Below, in pieces: positions 27,126-36,717 of a DNA stretch of 58,975 nucleotides. The DNA is taken from positions 1 through 58,975 of the forward strand of contig JARUKZ010000026.1 of the NCBI GenBank assembly GCA_029688955.1. The letters run 5' to 3'. The stretch is from Chitinispirillales bacterium ANBcel5. Lineage in GTDB: Bacteria; Fibrobacterota; Chitinivibrionia; Chitinivibrionales; Chitinispirillaceae. The position numbers and the translations under genes are program-made. The notes below the pieces were generated by a model, which searched no databases, was not told the origin of the DNA, and saw nothing but the letters and a program-made list of their open reading frames with translations. The number at the start of each line of letters is the position of its first letter. The first letter of the stretch is position 1.

Positions 27126-27593
27126 TTATCGTGCAATACGTTCGAGTGTTTCCCTGTCGATGTTTTGTCTGAGAGCGTCCTTAAAAGAACGGTCCAAAGA
27201 AATGGGCTCAGCACCTGGATCATCGGTATCCATAATATACACCGGAGCCGGATTATCGAGATAACCAACAACCTCAGCATTATCAAAGACGAAAGTTCTG
27301 CTTCTTCCTTCATCGCTTGATACTGCACTTACACGGTTTCTTTCAACCCATCCAACCTGACCGCCTCCTGTACGCACCTTGTAATGGCGGGCTTGTGTTT
27401 CTACTACAGTAAGATTATCATTTCTGTCCACAGTGAAAATAGGATTTTCGTAGACTTCTCTGATTTCATTTTCGTAGACCCCAACTCCGTCACTGTTTGG
27501 TGTTACAACAGTTTGGGCAAAAGCTGCGGAGCAGATGGACACAACAAGCAGCACCGACCATTTGCTTAAACGCATAAAAAAACCCCTTTTCAT
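27126..27593 (-). CDS. Secreted SH3-like domain protein
   Basis: A 155-aa exported protein: signal peptide MRLSKWSVLLVVSICSAAFAQ, then an SH3b-like fold (about 35-95: ENPIFTVDRNDNLTVVETQARHYKVRTGGGQVGWVERNRV) and an acidic C-terminus. The ATG at 27593 follows GGAGGTAATCT; a second in-frame ATG six codons later also has an AAGGGG site. Likely periplasmic; bacterial SH3 domains often bind peptidoglycan. It is monocistronic, with its own promoter and terminator. Confidence 0.75.
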   Translation of the reverse strand: MKRGFFMRLSKWSVLLVVSICSAAFAQTVVTPNSDGVGVYENEIREVYENPIFTVDRNDNLTVVETQARHYKVRTGGGQVGWVERNRVSAVSSDEGRSRTFVFDNAEVVGYLDNPAPVYIMDTDDPGAEPISLDRSFKDALRQNIDRETLERIAR

Positions 27594-27628
27594 AGATTAC
27601 CTCCATTGTACGTTACACCCTTATAAGT

Positions 27629-27657
27629 ATAATAATATATTCAGGGCCTAAAAGCAA
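27629..27657 (-). promoter_or_regulatory. Candidate promoter of SH3-like gene
   Basis: On the minus strand TTGCTT (27652-27657), a 17-nt spacer and TATTAT (27629-27634) lie 36 nt before the start of the SH3-like gene. Confidence 0.5.
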
Positions 27658-27683
27658 CAGCCCCTTAGAAAAATTATTTATTT

Positions 27684-29138
27684 TTAGTCAGACAAATAAG
27701 CAATATCCATCTCTTTTGCTGCTTTAGTTTCATCAAGACGACCCACCGGTGTGGAAACCGGAGCTTCTTTTAGTGTCTCCGGGTTCTCCTGAGCTTCCTT
27801 AGAGATACTGATCATAGCTTCAATAAATGAATCGATCATCTCCTTGCTTTCGGTCTCTGTAGGTTCTATCATTAGAGCCTCTTTAACAATGAGCGGAAAA
27901 TAGACGGTGGGTGGATGAAAACCACGATCTATCAGCCCCTTAGCAATATCAACAGCACGAACACCATGTTCCATCTGCTTTTTTGCGCTCAACACACACT
28001 CATGCATACACGTTTTTAAAAACGGGATATGGTAATGGTCTTTTAGTGAGTGCATGATATAGTTTGCGTTCAATACCGCGGTTTCACTGACCTGGCTAAG
28101 TCCGTTTTTTCCAAGCAAAAGGATATAGGCGTAAGCCTTAAGGCATACTTCAAAATTCCCATAAAAGGGAGCGATATAGCCAATAGATTTTGGATGATCA
28201 TAATCCAGCGCGTAAGAGCCATCGCTACGTTTTGCGATTCTTGATATTGGTAAAAACGGCTCAAGATGTTTTTTTACTCCTACGGGTCCGGAACCCGGCC
28301 CGCCACCGCCATGGGGAGTTGCAAAGGTTTTATGCAGGTTAAGGTGCACGACATCAAAATCTGCATCACCGGGTCTAAACTTTCCCATTATTGCATTGAG
28401 ATTAGCACCATCGTAGTAGAGTAACGCATCGAAAGAGTGGGCAATTTGGGCAATTTTTTTTACATCAGAGTTAAAAAGCCCCAGTGTATTGGGATTTGTA
28501 AGCATAATTGCAGCTGTGTTATGACTGATTATACTTTGGAGTGCTTTTATATCCAGGGTGCCTGTTTCGGGGTCCGTAGGAATAGAGCGAACCTTGTAAC
28601 CGGCAATAGCAGCACTGGATGGATTGGTACCATGTGCTTCATCGGGGATCAGCACTTCATTTTTACTATTTCCCTTGTTCTTGTGGTAAGCGGCAATCAG
28701 CATCATGCCGGTTAATTCACCGTGAGCGCCGGCCAGGGGATGTAGAGTAAAGGCATCCATTGCAGTAATTTCACACAACTGCGCTTCAAGTTCGTGAAGA
28801 ACCGCCAGTGCACCCTGAGTAAGCATTCCGCCTCGTTTTAACTGAGGTAGCAGTGGGTGAAGATTAGAAAACCCCTCCATAGCTGCAATTTTTTCGCAAA
28901 ACTTAGGATTGTATTTCATGGTACAGGATCCCAGCGGGTACAAACCTGTATCCACCCCGTAGTTTTTTGTTGATAGTGCTGTAAAGTGGCGTACCACATC
29001 GAGTTCAGATAGTTCACAAAGCGGCGGCTCGTCTTCTCTTTTATACTTCTGTGGTATTGATACATCTACCGGAACATCGTTTTTCGGTAAAGTAATCCCT
29101 TTTCTACCTTTAATGGATTTTTCAAATATCACCGACAT
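27684..29138 (-). CDS. gcvPB: Glycine dehydrogenase (decarboxylating) subunit 2
   Basis: C-terminal subunit of the split P-protein, which with PLP decarboxylates glycine and passes the aminomethyl group to GcvH. At 484 aa it is of normal length. The PLP lysine lies in LNLHKTFATPHGGGGPGSGP; the N-terminal PLGSCTMKYNPK and the C-terminal IEPTETESKEMIDSF blocks are canonical. Its start overlaps the end of gcvPA by 10 nt. Last gene of the operon. Confidence 0.95.
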   Translation of the reverse strand: MSVIFEKSIKGRKGITLPKNDVPVDVSIPQKYKREDEPPLCELSELDVVRHFTALSTKNYGVDTGLYPLGSCTMKYNPKFCEKIAAMEGFSNLHPLLPQLKRGGMLTQGALAVLHELEAQLCEITAMDAFTLHPLAGAHGELTGMMLIAAYHKNKGNSKNEVLIPDEAHGTNPSSAAIAGYKVRSIPTDPETGTLDIKALQSIISHNTAAIMLTNPNTLGLFNSDVKKIAQIAHSFDALLYYDGANLNAIMGKFRPGDADFDVVHLNLHKTFATPHGGGGPGSGPVGVKKHLEPFLPISRIAKRSDGSYALDYDHPKSIGYIAPFYGNFEVCLKAYAYILLLGKNGLSQVSETAVLNANYIMHSLKDHYHIPFLKTCMHECVLSAKKQMEHGVRAVDIAKGLIDRGFHPPTVYFPLIVKEALMIEPTETESKEMIDSFIEAMISISKEAQENPETLKEAPVSTPVGRLDETKAAKEMDIAYLSD

Positions 29139-30466
29139 ATAACAGCCTCCAAAGTCTCAGCAAGAAGCCCAATCTCATGCTTGCTCCTTTTTTCTGTAAC
29201 AGCAATCAGCAGATAGTTTTCAAGCCCCTTATAATATCTGCCCAGAGGAAAACCGGCAGCAAACCCTCTTTCAACCATCTCTCCAACACATTCCGCTGCG
29301 TCTTTGGGAAGTTTTACCGTAAATTCATTAAAGGTGGGCGATGATTCCATCACCTTTACCCCTGGTATCTGCTTTATACGCTCCTTAGCATAATGAGCCT
29401 TGTTTAAACAAAGTGATGCCACTTCTTTCAATCCCCCTTTACCCAAAAGCGCCAGATGTATACTTGCTCTGAGCGCACACAATGCTTCATTGGTGCAAAT
29501 GTTTGAAGTAGCTTTTTCGCGTCTGATATGCTGCTCTCTTGCCTGAAGAGAAAGCACAAATCCTTCTTTACCACTTTTATCGACAGTGCGTGCAACAATT
29601 CTGCCAGGCATCTTTCTCACAAGCTGTTTTCTTGCAGCAATGAACCCCAAATAGGGCCCGCCAAACGATAAACCATTACCCAATGACTGTCCTTCACCAG
29701 TAGCAATATCTATACCCTGCTGGGCGGGTGTTTTCAGAAGAGCCATGGCTATCGGGTACACCGACTGTATAGTCATAACGCCCATTCGGGAACATTTTTG
29801 GGCTATATCGCTATGATCATCAATTACGCCGAAAAAGTTGGGGTTTTGAAGAATAACTGCAGCAGTGTTTTCATCAATTTCATTAAAAAGGTTCTCTCTG
29901 TTGCTCTGACCGTGAGATACCTGCACTTCCACAAATTCGATCGATAAGTTTGCAGTATAGGAATAAAGCATTTTTCTGAATATTGGATTGACCCCACCAT
30001 CAAGGATAATTTTAGGTCGCTTGGTGGCATTTATTGCCATCTGACAGGCTTCATAAAGTGCGGTGCCTCCATCGTAAAGAGAGGCATTTGAAACCTTAAG
30101 ACCGGTAAGTCTGCAAATGTGTGATTGGTATTCATAAATGGCCTGTAGTGTACCCTGTGAAAGCTCGGGTTGGTAGGGTGTGTAGGCGGTATAAAATTCA
30201 CTTCTTCCAGCCAATGCATCCACCGCTGCGGGAATGTAATGGTCATAATACCCCGCACCCAGGAAATTGATGAGATGAGAGTAATTTCTGTCCGACAAAT
30301 TTCGGCAATGGTTTAAAACTTCCAGTTCCGATTTGCCCTCTGGAAGTGAAAAACTCAGGGGCCTGAGCTCTTGGGGGATATCGTTAAACAACTCATCTAC
30401 ACTCTCGGCCCCACAGCATTTAAGCATCTCTTTTTGCTGGTCCGGAGTAACCGAGACATAGCTCAT
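29129..30466 (-). CDS. gcvPA: Glycine dehydrogenase (decarboxylating) subunit 1
   Basis: A 445-aa N-terminal half of the split P-protein. Landmarks: the N-terminal SYVSVTPDQQKEML, LNFLGAGYYDHYIPA-type block (INFLGAGYYDHYIP), TAYTPYQPELSQGTLQAIYEYQ and SLGNGLSFGGPYLGF. Starts with an ATGA overlap on the gcvH stop. The split form is typical of many non-proteobacterial anaerobes. Confidence 0.95.
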   Translation of the reverse strand: MSYVSVTPDQQKEMLKCCGAESVDELFNDIPQELRPLSFSLPEGKSELEVLNHCRNLSDRNYSHLINFLGAGYYDHYIPAAVDALAGRSEFYTAYTPYQPELSQGTLQAIYEYQSHICRLTGLKVSNASLYDGGTALYEACQMAINATKRPKIILDGGVNPIFRKMLYSYTANLSIEFVEVQVSHGQSNRENLFNEIDENTAAVILQNPNFFGVIDDHSDIAQKCSRMGVMTIQSVYPIAMALLKTPAQQGIDIATGEGQSLGNGLSFGGPYLGFIAARKQLVRKMPGRIVARTVDKSGKEGFVLSLQAREQHIRREKATSNICTNEALCALRASIHLALLGKGGLKEVASLCLNKAHYAKERIKQIPGVKVMESSPTFNEFTVKLPKDAAECVGEMVERGFAAGFPLGRYYKGLENYLLIAVTEKRSKHEIGLLAETLEAVICR

Positions 30467-30852
30467 TGTTCGGTCTCCAGGAATTTATCATACTGCTCTT
30501 TATCCATCAGCTCTTTAAGCTCTTCGGGATCTATATTGCTAAGCTCAAATAACCATCCTTCACCATAGGGATCATTGTTTATGGCTTCCGGAGCAGTAGT
30601 AAGTGCATCATTTACAGCTTTTATCTCTCCACTTAGGGGAGAGTAGATGTCGCTGGCAGCTTTAACCGATTCTATCACTCCGCATTCACCTCGTTTTGAG
30701 ATCTTCTGGCCAGTCTGGGGAAGTTCAATAAAAGTGATATCTCCCAGTGCTTCCTGTGCGTGTTGGGTAATGCCGATGGTGACGCTGTCGTCTTTCACTC
30801 GTATCCACTCGTGAGTTTTTGAATACTTGAGATCTTCAGGATTCATATACAA
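30463..30852 (-). CDS. gcvH: Glycine cleavage H protein
   Basis: A 129-aa lipoyl carrier. The lipoylated lysine is in GVIESVKAASDIYSP. Flanking motifs KTHEWIRV and the C-terminal YGEGWLFELSN are canonical. It lies between gcvT (32 nt) and gcvPA (4-nt overlap). No dihydrolipoyl dehydrogenase is present here; the L protein must be encoded elsewhere. Confidence 0.96.
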   Translation of the reverse strand: MYMNPEDLKYSKTHEWIRVKDDSVTIGITQHAQEALGDITFIELPQTGQKISKRGECGVIESVKAASDIYSPLSGEIKAVNDALTTAPEAINNDPYGEGWLFELSNIDPEELKELMDKEQYDKFLETEQ

Positions 30853-30884
30853 TCTGCTCCTTTATGTAAGTGAAATTTTGCTCT

Positions 30885-31985
30885 TTATTCATCAAAATAT
30901 GAACTTAGTTTCTTTCTTGCTGTCCCCTCCCTGAAAAACGGCAGTTCGGTAATTTTTCCCTCAATTGAAGAAGTTCCACTGGTTATAGTTACTGATGTAG
31001 CAATGGCCGAACTGCTGTTTTCTATATACCCCAAAGCAATAGAACATTTTAGAGTAGGGGAGAAGCTGGCACTTGTTACATAACCTATCGGTTCACCCGC
31101 AGTGTTTACTATTGTATCACCCTCTTTTGCTGCACGCCTCTGGGTGGAAATTATACCACACAGAGCCTGAGTGTTCTTTTGGGAATCCCCAATGACTTTA
31201 GAGCCTATGAATTCTTTATTGCGCGATAACGCCCGGTCTAACCCGCTCTGTGCGGCATTTATGTCGCGGCGCAGTTCATGTCCATAAAGAGGGTACCCCA
31301 TCTCAAGGCGCAATGTGTTACGGGCACCAAGTCCGGCCGGTGTTGCCCCGGCTTCCAGTAATGTGTCCCATAGCTCTGTTGCAAAACGATTATCGCAATA
31401 AATTTCAAACCCCATCTCACCAGTGTATCCTGTACGGCTAATAAGAACCCTCTGGTCATCGATAAAATTTTCCTGAAAATTAAAGTATTTCAGGGAAGAA
31501 ATAGGAGTGCGCACTAATTTGTTAATAACAAAAGGAGAATTCGGGCCCTGGAGATCAAGCTTTGCTGTTTGACTGGACAGGTTTTTCACTTCTGTCGTAT
31601 CAGAACAGTTTTCTTTAATCCAGAAAAAATCACTCTCTTCGGTTGCAGCATTGACCACCATAAAAAATTTCTGTTCTGCAACTCGGTAGAGAATCTGATC
31701 ATCAATAACTCCGCCCTGATCGTTACATATCAGACCATATCTGCATGCGCCAATTTTTAGCGTATCTACATCACAGCTCAAGATCTTTTCCAAATCATCT
31801 GCAGCACCTTTGCCCTCAATTGAGAATTCACCCATGTGGCAGGTGTCGAAAAGAGCAGCTTCATTACGGGTGGCAAAGTGTTCATTGAGTATGCTTTTGT
31901 ATTGAATCGGCATGCAGAAACCACCAAATTCAACCATTTTGCCCCCGAGGGCTGTGTGTTTTTCAAATAATGGTGTTTTTTTCAT
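30885..31985 (-). CDS. gcvT: Glycine cleavage T protein (aminomethyltransferase)
   Basis: A 366-aa tetrahydrofolate-dependent enzyme releasing ammonia and forming methylene-THF. Motifs: HTALGGKMVEFGGFCMPIQY, LFDTCHMGEFSIEG, ISRTGYTGEMGFEIYC, and LGARNTLRLEMGYPLYGHEL, as in the family. First gene of gcvT-gcvH-gcvPA-gcvPB. Only 91 nt separate it from the LRR gene upstream, and I saw no glycine riboswitch there. The ribosome binding site is weak. Confidence 0.95.
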   Translation of the reverse strand: MKKTPLFEKHTALGGKMVEFGGFCMPIQYKSILNEHFATRNEAALFDTCHMGEFSIEGKGAADDLEKILSCDVDTLKIGACRYGLICNDQGGVIDDQILYRVAEQKFFMVVNAATEESDFFWIKENCSDTTEVKNLSSQTAKLDLQGPNSPFVINKLVRTPISSLKYFNFQENFIDDQRVLISRTGYTGEMGFEIYCDNRFATELWDTLLEAGATPAGLGARNTLRLEMGYPLYGHELRRDINAAQSGLDRALSRNKEFIGSKVIGDSQKNTQALCGIISTQRRAAKEGDTIVNTAGEPIGYVTSASFSPTLKCSIALGYIENSSSAIATSVTITSGTSSIEGKITELPFFREGTARKKLSSYFDE

Positions 31986-32076
31986 AGTAGTCAGACCAGG
32001 TTGTAAAAAAGGACAAGGGGTTAAAATAATTAAATGCAGGTATAAGATTCAGGGGTAAAAGAGTACCTTTTTCTGA

Positions 32077-33264
32077 TTACCTGCAGGATTGGCTGTTTTC
32101 CCACCCAGGGTTATTTTGGTTAGCCCAATCGGTTATAGTATCTGATAGATCACATAGTCTGTTAGCGGATAGATTAAGTTTAAAGGGTACATTGCTATGC
32201 TCCTGGCTCTTACTCCGCAGACGGATAAATGAATTGGGTACTGTTTGAAGACTGTTGTTAGAAAGATCCAACACCCTAAGCTGTGGAAGTTCAGCGAGGC
32301 TTTCGGGTAAGTTATTTAACTCATTATGAGACAAATTAAGTACCATTAGATTGGTCATTGAGCCCACTTCTTCAGTAATTGTGGAAATGCCATTACCTGA
32401 AACTGATAAAATCTGTAGTTTTTTGAGATTAGTAAGTTCTGCGGGTAAATGTGCAATTCTGTTATTATCGGCATAAAGCCACTTTAATTGGCTCAGTTCT
32501 GTAATGGAAACCGGAAGGGAGCTTAGTTGGTTTCCGGAAATGAATAGGTCGGTAAGCTCAAGGAGTTTTCCGACAGTCTCTGGTAACAGATTCAAATTAT
32601 TATTACTTAGATCGACTCTTCTTAAGTTTTCAAGTCCCCCTATACCGTGTGGTAAAGAGCTTAGGTCGTTGTTTTTTAAAGAGAGTACTTCAAGGTTACT
32701 AAGTGAGCAGATCGGTGCGGGTAATTTGCTAATACTGTTATGGTCGAGATACAGATACTTTAGGTTTTGCAGTAATTGTATGTTATCCGGTACTTCATTG
32801 ATTTGGTTATGTTGTAATGAAAGCTCTGTTAGCAGCTCAAGAGCAGATACAGGTTCCGGTATAAAACTTAGTTTATTTCTGTTTAAAGAAAGTATTTGGA
32901 GATTGTTGAGGCCTTTTAAGGAATCTGGTAAAGTTTTGAGACTATTGCCGTCTGCCCAAAGCTCTCTGAGTGAGGAGAGCGAGCTGATCTGTTCAGGAAG
33001 TGCTTCTAGATTATTATCATTAATTCTTAAAACCCTCAGCTCACTGAGCACTGCAATCTCTTCGGGGAGCACTGTTAAATCTAAGGAATCGAGGTGTAAG
33101 CCGGTTATTCTTCCGCTTAGGGTATCTGCTATCTGGTAAAAATCATTTACCTCGATTGAATTGCTACTCAGGATAGATTCCACAGCAATTGAATCGTCCT
33201 TAAAAGAAGCAGCAGAGGTTATAATAGTACAGGTGATCAGGAAAAGGATGGTTTTTACAATCAT
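32077..33264 (-). CDS. Secreted leucine-rich-repeat protein
   Basis: A 395-aa protein with signal peptide (MIVKTILFLITCTIITSA) and about 13 leucine-rich repeats of 23 residues (consensus LxxLxxLxLxxNxLxxLPxxIxx), from about residue 58 to 350. A short capping region at the C-terminus contains two cysteines. Probably a binding or adhesion module in the periplasm or outside. The DJ-1 gene ends 27 nt upstream, so they may be co-transcribed. Confidence 0.85.
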   Translation of the reverse strand: MIVKTILFLITCTIITSAASFKDDSIAVESILSSNSIEVNDFYQIADTLSGRITGLHLDSLDLTVLPEEIAVLSELRVLRINDNNLEALPEQISSLSSLRELWADGNSLKTLPDSLKGLNNLQILSLNRNKLSFIPEPVSALELLTELSLQHNQINEVPDNIQLLQNLKYLYLDHNSISKLPAPICSLSNLEVLSLKNNDLSSLPHGIGGLENLRRVDLSNNNLNLLPETVGKLLELTDLFISGNQLSSLPVSITELSQLKWLYADNNRIAHLPAELTNLKKLQILSVSGNGISTITEEVGSMTNLMVLNLSHNELNNLPESLAELPQLRVLDLSNNSLQTVPNSFIRLRSKSQEHSNVPFKLNLSANRLCDLSDTITDWANQNNPGWENSQSCR

Positions 33265-33291
33265 AGTGCTATATATCCCTGGTATAAGTTA

Positions 33292-33834
33292 TTAACAATA
33301 TAGAATGGATGAACCGATTTTGTCCGCGGTTTCTTTATTAGAGAGACTTTCGATTATTTTCAGGGCAAACTCTATTGAAGTACCAAGCCCCTGGCTTGTA
33401 ATTATATTTTGGTCCTTAACTACTCTCTGCTTTTGATAATCAGCTTCGTTTAATTTCTCTTCAAAGGCGGGATAGCAGGTTGCTTTAACACCTTTTAACA
33501 GACCTGCCTTTTCAAAAACCAGGGGAGCAGCGCAAACTGCAGCACATAGTTTCCCTTTAGAGTTGGCTTTTTTTGCTAAGTCAAGAACGGATTGTGATTG
33601 TGCAAGGTTATTTGACCCGGGCATTCCACCTGGTAAAATGATAGCGTCAAAATCATCCGAAAAGTCTTTGAGCAAAGAATCGGCTATAATCGTAACCTCG
33701 TGTGACCCCGTAATCTCTAAGCTCTCAAGGCCAAGAACAGTAGTAGAGATGTCTGCTCTACGTAACAGGTCGATGCAGGTTATGGCTTCTGTTTCTTCAA
33801 AGCCCTCTGCTAAAATGATTATGGCACGTGACAT
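33292..33834 (-). CDS. DJ-1/PfpI family protein (YajL-like)
   Basis: A 180-aa protein of the DJ-1 group. It has the conserved acidic residue Glu13 in EGFEETE and the reactive Cys101 in AAVCAAPLVF, the nucleophile-elbow pattern. Members act as protein/nucleotide deglycases, chaperones or glyoxalases; the exact role is disputed. It sits between the STAS gene (72 nt) and the LRR gene. Confidence 0.9.
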   Translation of the reverse strand: MSRAIIILAEGFEETEAITCIDLLRRADISTTVLGLESLEITGSHEVTIIADSLLKDFSDDFDAIILPGGMPGSNNLAQSQSVLDLAKKANSKGKLCAAVCAAPLVFEKAGLLKGVKATCYPAFEEKLNEADYQKQRVVKDQNIITSQGLGTSIEFALKIIESLSNKETADKIGSSILYC

Positions 33835-33906
33835 AACAGATCCTTTGCACTATGCAGATGAAAGATTAAAGTACTAAAGGCTCCAAATAAGAGCAAAAAT
33901 TGAGCC

Positions 33907-34245
33907 TTAGAGCCGCATTTTAAAAAGCGAATCGATCGAAGGGTAAATAGCTATTATTCGATCAAACCCCACAATAGAAAAGATCTCTTTTATCTCCTCA
34001 TTTGGATTACACACAGCAAATTCACCGCCATTTGCATCCAAACGCTTCTTTAAATTAAGCATGAGTTGCAACGCACTTGAATCCAGGTACTGAGTTGAGC
34101 TTAGATCAAAAGCTACTTTTTTTGAAACCGGATTAGAATTTGTATCTTCCAGCAGTTTTCTGATCTCTAAAAGGTGTTTAACTACAAATTTCCCTTCAAC
34201 TCGTACAAGTTGCCAGTTGTGCCGGAATTCATTATAAACTTTCAT
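33907..34245 (-). CDS. STAS-domain anti-sigma-factor antagonist
   Basis: A 112-aa single-domain STAS protein like SpoIIAA/RsbV. The phosphorylation loop DSSALQ puts the target serine at about residue 56, after the FDLSSTQYL strand. Such proteins bind and are phosphorylated by RsbW-type kinases. A receiver-plus-RsbW-like-ATPase protein is encoded 2.5 kb away at 36718, a candidate partner. Confidence 0.88.
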   Translation of the reverse strand: MKVYNEFRHNWQLVRVEGKFVVKHLLEIRKLLEDTNSNPVSKKVAFDLSSTQYLDSSALQLMLNLKKRLDANGGEFAVCNPNEEIKEIFSIVGFDRIIAIYPSIDSLFKMRL

Positions 34246-34445
34246 GCGCTTTTAATGCTTTCTAAGTGTATTCGATCGTGAGTACTAAAATAATAAAGAA
34301 CAATGAGAATTTGCTGCCCTTTTTGAGAAAATGTCGGTAAAAGCCTGTATTTAGAACTACCTCTTCTATAATGCTTAAATATGTGGTAAAATTGTTCAGG
34401 GGAGACCAAGTTGTGGAAAAAAAACAATGTTTTTTTAACAATTTT

Positions 34446-36599
34446 CTATAAAAGACCCATTAAGCACTTTATCAGGCTTTTGTTATACACCCGTATTGGT
34501 TCTGAATCACCCTCTCTTATAATCAGGGTATCCCTTTGGTTAAGAGTAAATTCTACAGAACCATTTTCAAAGGTAGATATAAAAAGAAAATGTGAATCCA
34601 TTTGGGAGATAGTTACCGTGCATTTAGCTGAAGGTGAAAGCATAAGAGGCGCAGAGATAGTTGTATATTCATAGGAATTTGAGACAGGGGTGCTGAACTG
34701 TTTTTCATCTTTCTCCGGCATTATGATAATTGATGGATTACTGCTGAAAGAAAAACGCGCAAGATGGGCTGCATATTCTGCTTTTGATCCAACAATTACA
34801 AGTGTTACATCAGGGTTATTTCGATGATGAAGCCACGGTTCTATTGAGTGTCTGATAAACCGTTGAATGGTTTGCACATCTCCGTTTCCCATAAGCCATA
34901 CTGTTCTGTCTGGCCAAAGAATCCCACTAACTCCGCCACCAGGCAGGGGGTGATGAATCAGTTCCAACTGCTTTGGGTTAACGAAAAAATTATGCAGCAC
35001 CAGCAAAATTATGAGAGTGGCAGGAGTAAAAAATTTAACAAAGTTAAGCAGGTGTTTATGTTTTACCGCACATACCCCGAGGCAAAACAGGAGAAGTGGA
35101 ATGAAAACATGGAGCTTTGGTGCCGGAAGAGATAGCTCACAGTATGGAAAATGCTGAGCAGTCCATTGTGAAATAAGAAGCAACGTATTTAGTGATGTTT
35201 GAGCAATAAATAGTGCTGGTAGCGAAAACTCGGTTACGATCATTCCACTGAAAAGAGCTATAAATGCCGACCACATTGAAGCTGACATTAAAACTACGGC
35301 AATTATATTGAAAACAATTCCGATAATCGAAACAGTGCCAAAGTGGTAAAGTAAAACAGGTGCAGTGAACAGAAACGCTGAAAAAGATACGAATAGAGAG
35401 CCAAGAATTTTCTTTTGAAAAAACGAGATGTAAGGGTTGTTACTCTCAGGCACTATGCTCTGTAAAACAGGGTAAAGAATGAGTATTCCGGTTGTAGCGC
35501 AGAAAGAGAGCTGAAATCCTGCAGAGAAGAGGCTGCCGGGGGACATTATTAACCAACAAAGAGCCGCAAAACCAAGCGCCTGAAGAATATGGCTTTTTTT
35601 CTGAAAAAAAGAGTTTACACCAATACAGCTTACCATAACTGTGGCTCTGAAAAGTGAAGGAATAAAGCCAATAAAAGCAAGATAAATCCAAAGCAATAGT
35701 ATTGATAAAAGGGCGGATTTTTTCTTGTTAATTCCCACAATTATAAAGAACTTACTTGATGCCAAAAAAAGAAGTCCCGCATGAAACCCGGAAATAGCCA
35801 GAAGGTGATATGTTCCCGTTTTTCTGAAAACATCTCTGACTTTAGTTGAAATCTCATCCTTTTCTCCCAGTATGGCGGCTTTAAACACAGAAGAAACATC
35901 TTTTTTCTCTATCTGTTCTAGGACTCTATGAGCCCTTTGCCTCGCAGCAATAAAAGCTCCATCAATGAAGCTATATTCTGAGTACCTTTCCCAGATAGAA
36001 GAGACCTCAAATCTGCCACTGATATTTTGAGTGGAGAAAAACTGTGCTTCATCAAAACCAAATGGAAAGGGGTTTTGTGCCGGAAGTGAAAATTGCCCGC
36101 TAAGAGTAAGTTGTGTACCAGAAGAGACGGTGTCGGTGCTGGTGCATTGAATCAATTTCCCCTCCAGTAACATTTCCGCTTCTGTTTGGGCGCGGTTTTG
36201 CACCCTTAGTGTAAATACATTTCTTCCAAATCGCTCTCTTACAGGTCCTGTTACCTGTCCGGAAAGTACAATCTGTGCATTATCAATCTGTGATTCAGCA
36301 ATTTGAGAAGAGAAAAGATTAGTAGCTATAGTACTTTGGGTATAATGGCAAAAACCTGCTGCAAGAAATAGTAAAAATCTAAAAACTGGTGCTTTTGTAA
36401 CTACACCCAAAAGAAGTGCTGAAATGGTTGTCATGGACAAAAAAGTAATGTAAAATGTTGGATGCAGTTTAAGGGGTGAAAAAGAACCACTTCCAAGGGA
36501 ACTGATAAAAATCCCGGCACAGAAAGCTATCGCAGCCATCAAACAGGGTAGGCGGGACCAGTAGACAGCACTCGGGAAAAGCGCTTTCAGACGGTTCAT
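34446..36599 (-). CDS. comEC: ComEC/Rec2-family membrane protein
   Basis: A 717-aa inner-membrane protein like the DNA-import channel ComEC. N-terminal membrane segments and a soluble OB-like DUF4131 region (about 1-210) precede the competence domain (about 220-500; IFRKTGTYHLLAISGFHAGLLF is its usual start, then many helices). The last ~170 residues are where ComEC often has a metallo-beta-lactamase domain, but no HxHxDH motif is visible, so that part seems degenerate. Natural transformation is possible but not shown; no other com genes are here. Confidence 0.85.
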   Translation of the reverse strand: MNRLKALFPSAVYWSRLPCLMAAIAFCAGIFISSLGSGSFSPLKLHPTFYITFLSMTTISALLLGVVTKAPVFRFLLFLAAGFCHYTQSTIATNLFSSQIAESQIDNAQIVLSGQVTGPVRERFGRNVFTLRVQNRAQTEAEMLLEGKLIQCTSTDTVSSGTQLTLSGQFSLPAQNPFPFGFDEAQFFSTQNISGRFEVSSIWERYSEYSFIDGAFIAARQRAHRVLEQIEKKDVSSVFKAAILGEKDEISTKVRDVFRKTGTYHLLAISGFHAGLLFLASSKFFIIVGINKKKSALLSILLLWIYLAFIGFIPSLFRATVMVSCIGVNSFFQKKSHILQALGFAALCWLIMSPGSLFSAGFQLSFCATTGILILYPVLQSIVPESNNPYISFFQKKILGSLFVSFSAFLFTAPVLLYHFGTVSIIGIVFNIIAVVLMSASMWSAFIALFSGMIVTEFSLPALFIAQTSLNTLLLISQWTAQHFPYCELSLPAPKLHVFIPLLLFCLGVCAVKHKHLLNFVKFFTPATLIILLVLHNFFVNPKQLELIHHPLPGGGVSGILWPDRTVWLMGNGDVQTIQRFIRHSIEPWLHHRNNPDVTLVIVGSKAEYAAHLARFSFSSNPSIIIMPEKDEKQFSTPVSNSYEYTTISAPLMLSPSAKCTVTISQMDSHFLFISTFENGSVEFTLNQRDTLIIREGDSEPIRVYNKSLIKCLMGLL

Positions 36600-36717
36600 T
36601 GCTATTTCCTGCTTTAGCTTTTAGGCTAGGTTATAGGATCTTTCTGTAAAAATAGTTTTAGTTATGTTATCCGGGTAGAAAAAAGTATTTTAAAGTATAA
36701 TTTTCCAAAATAGAGCT

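Noticed and set aside
31986..32076. Glycine riboswitch
   Set aside because: The interval is too short and no paired aptamer structure was visible.
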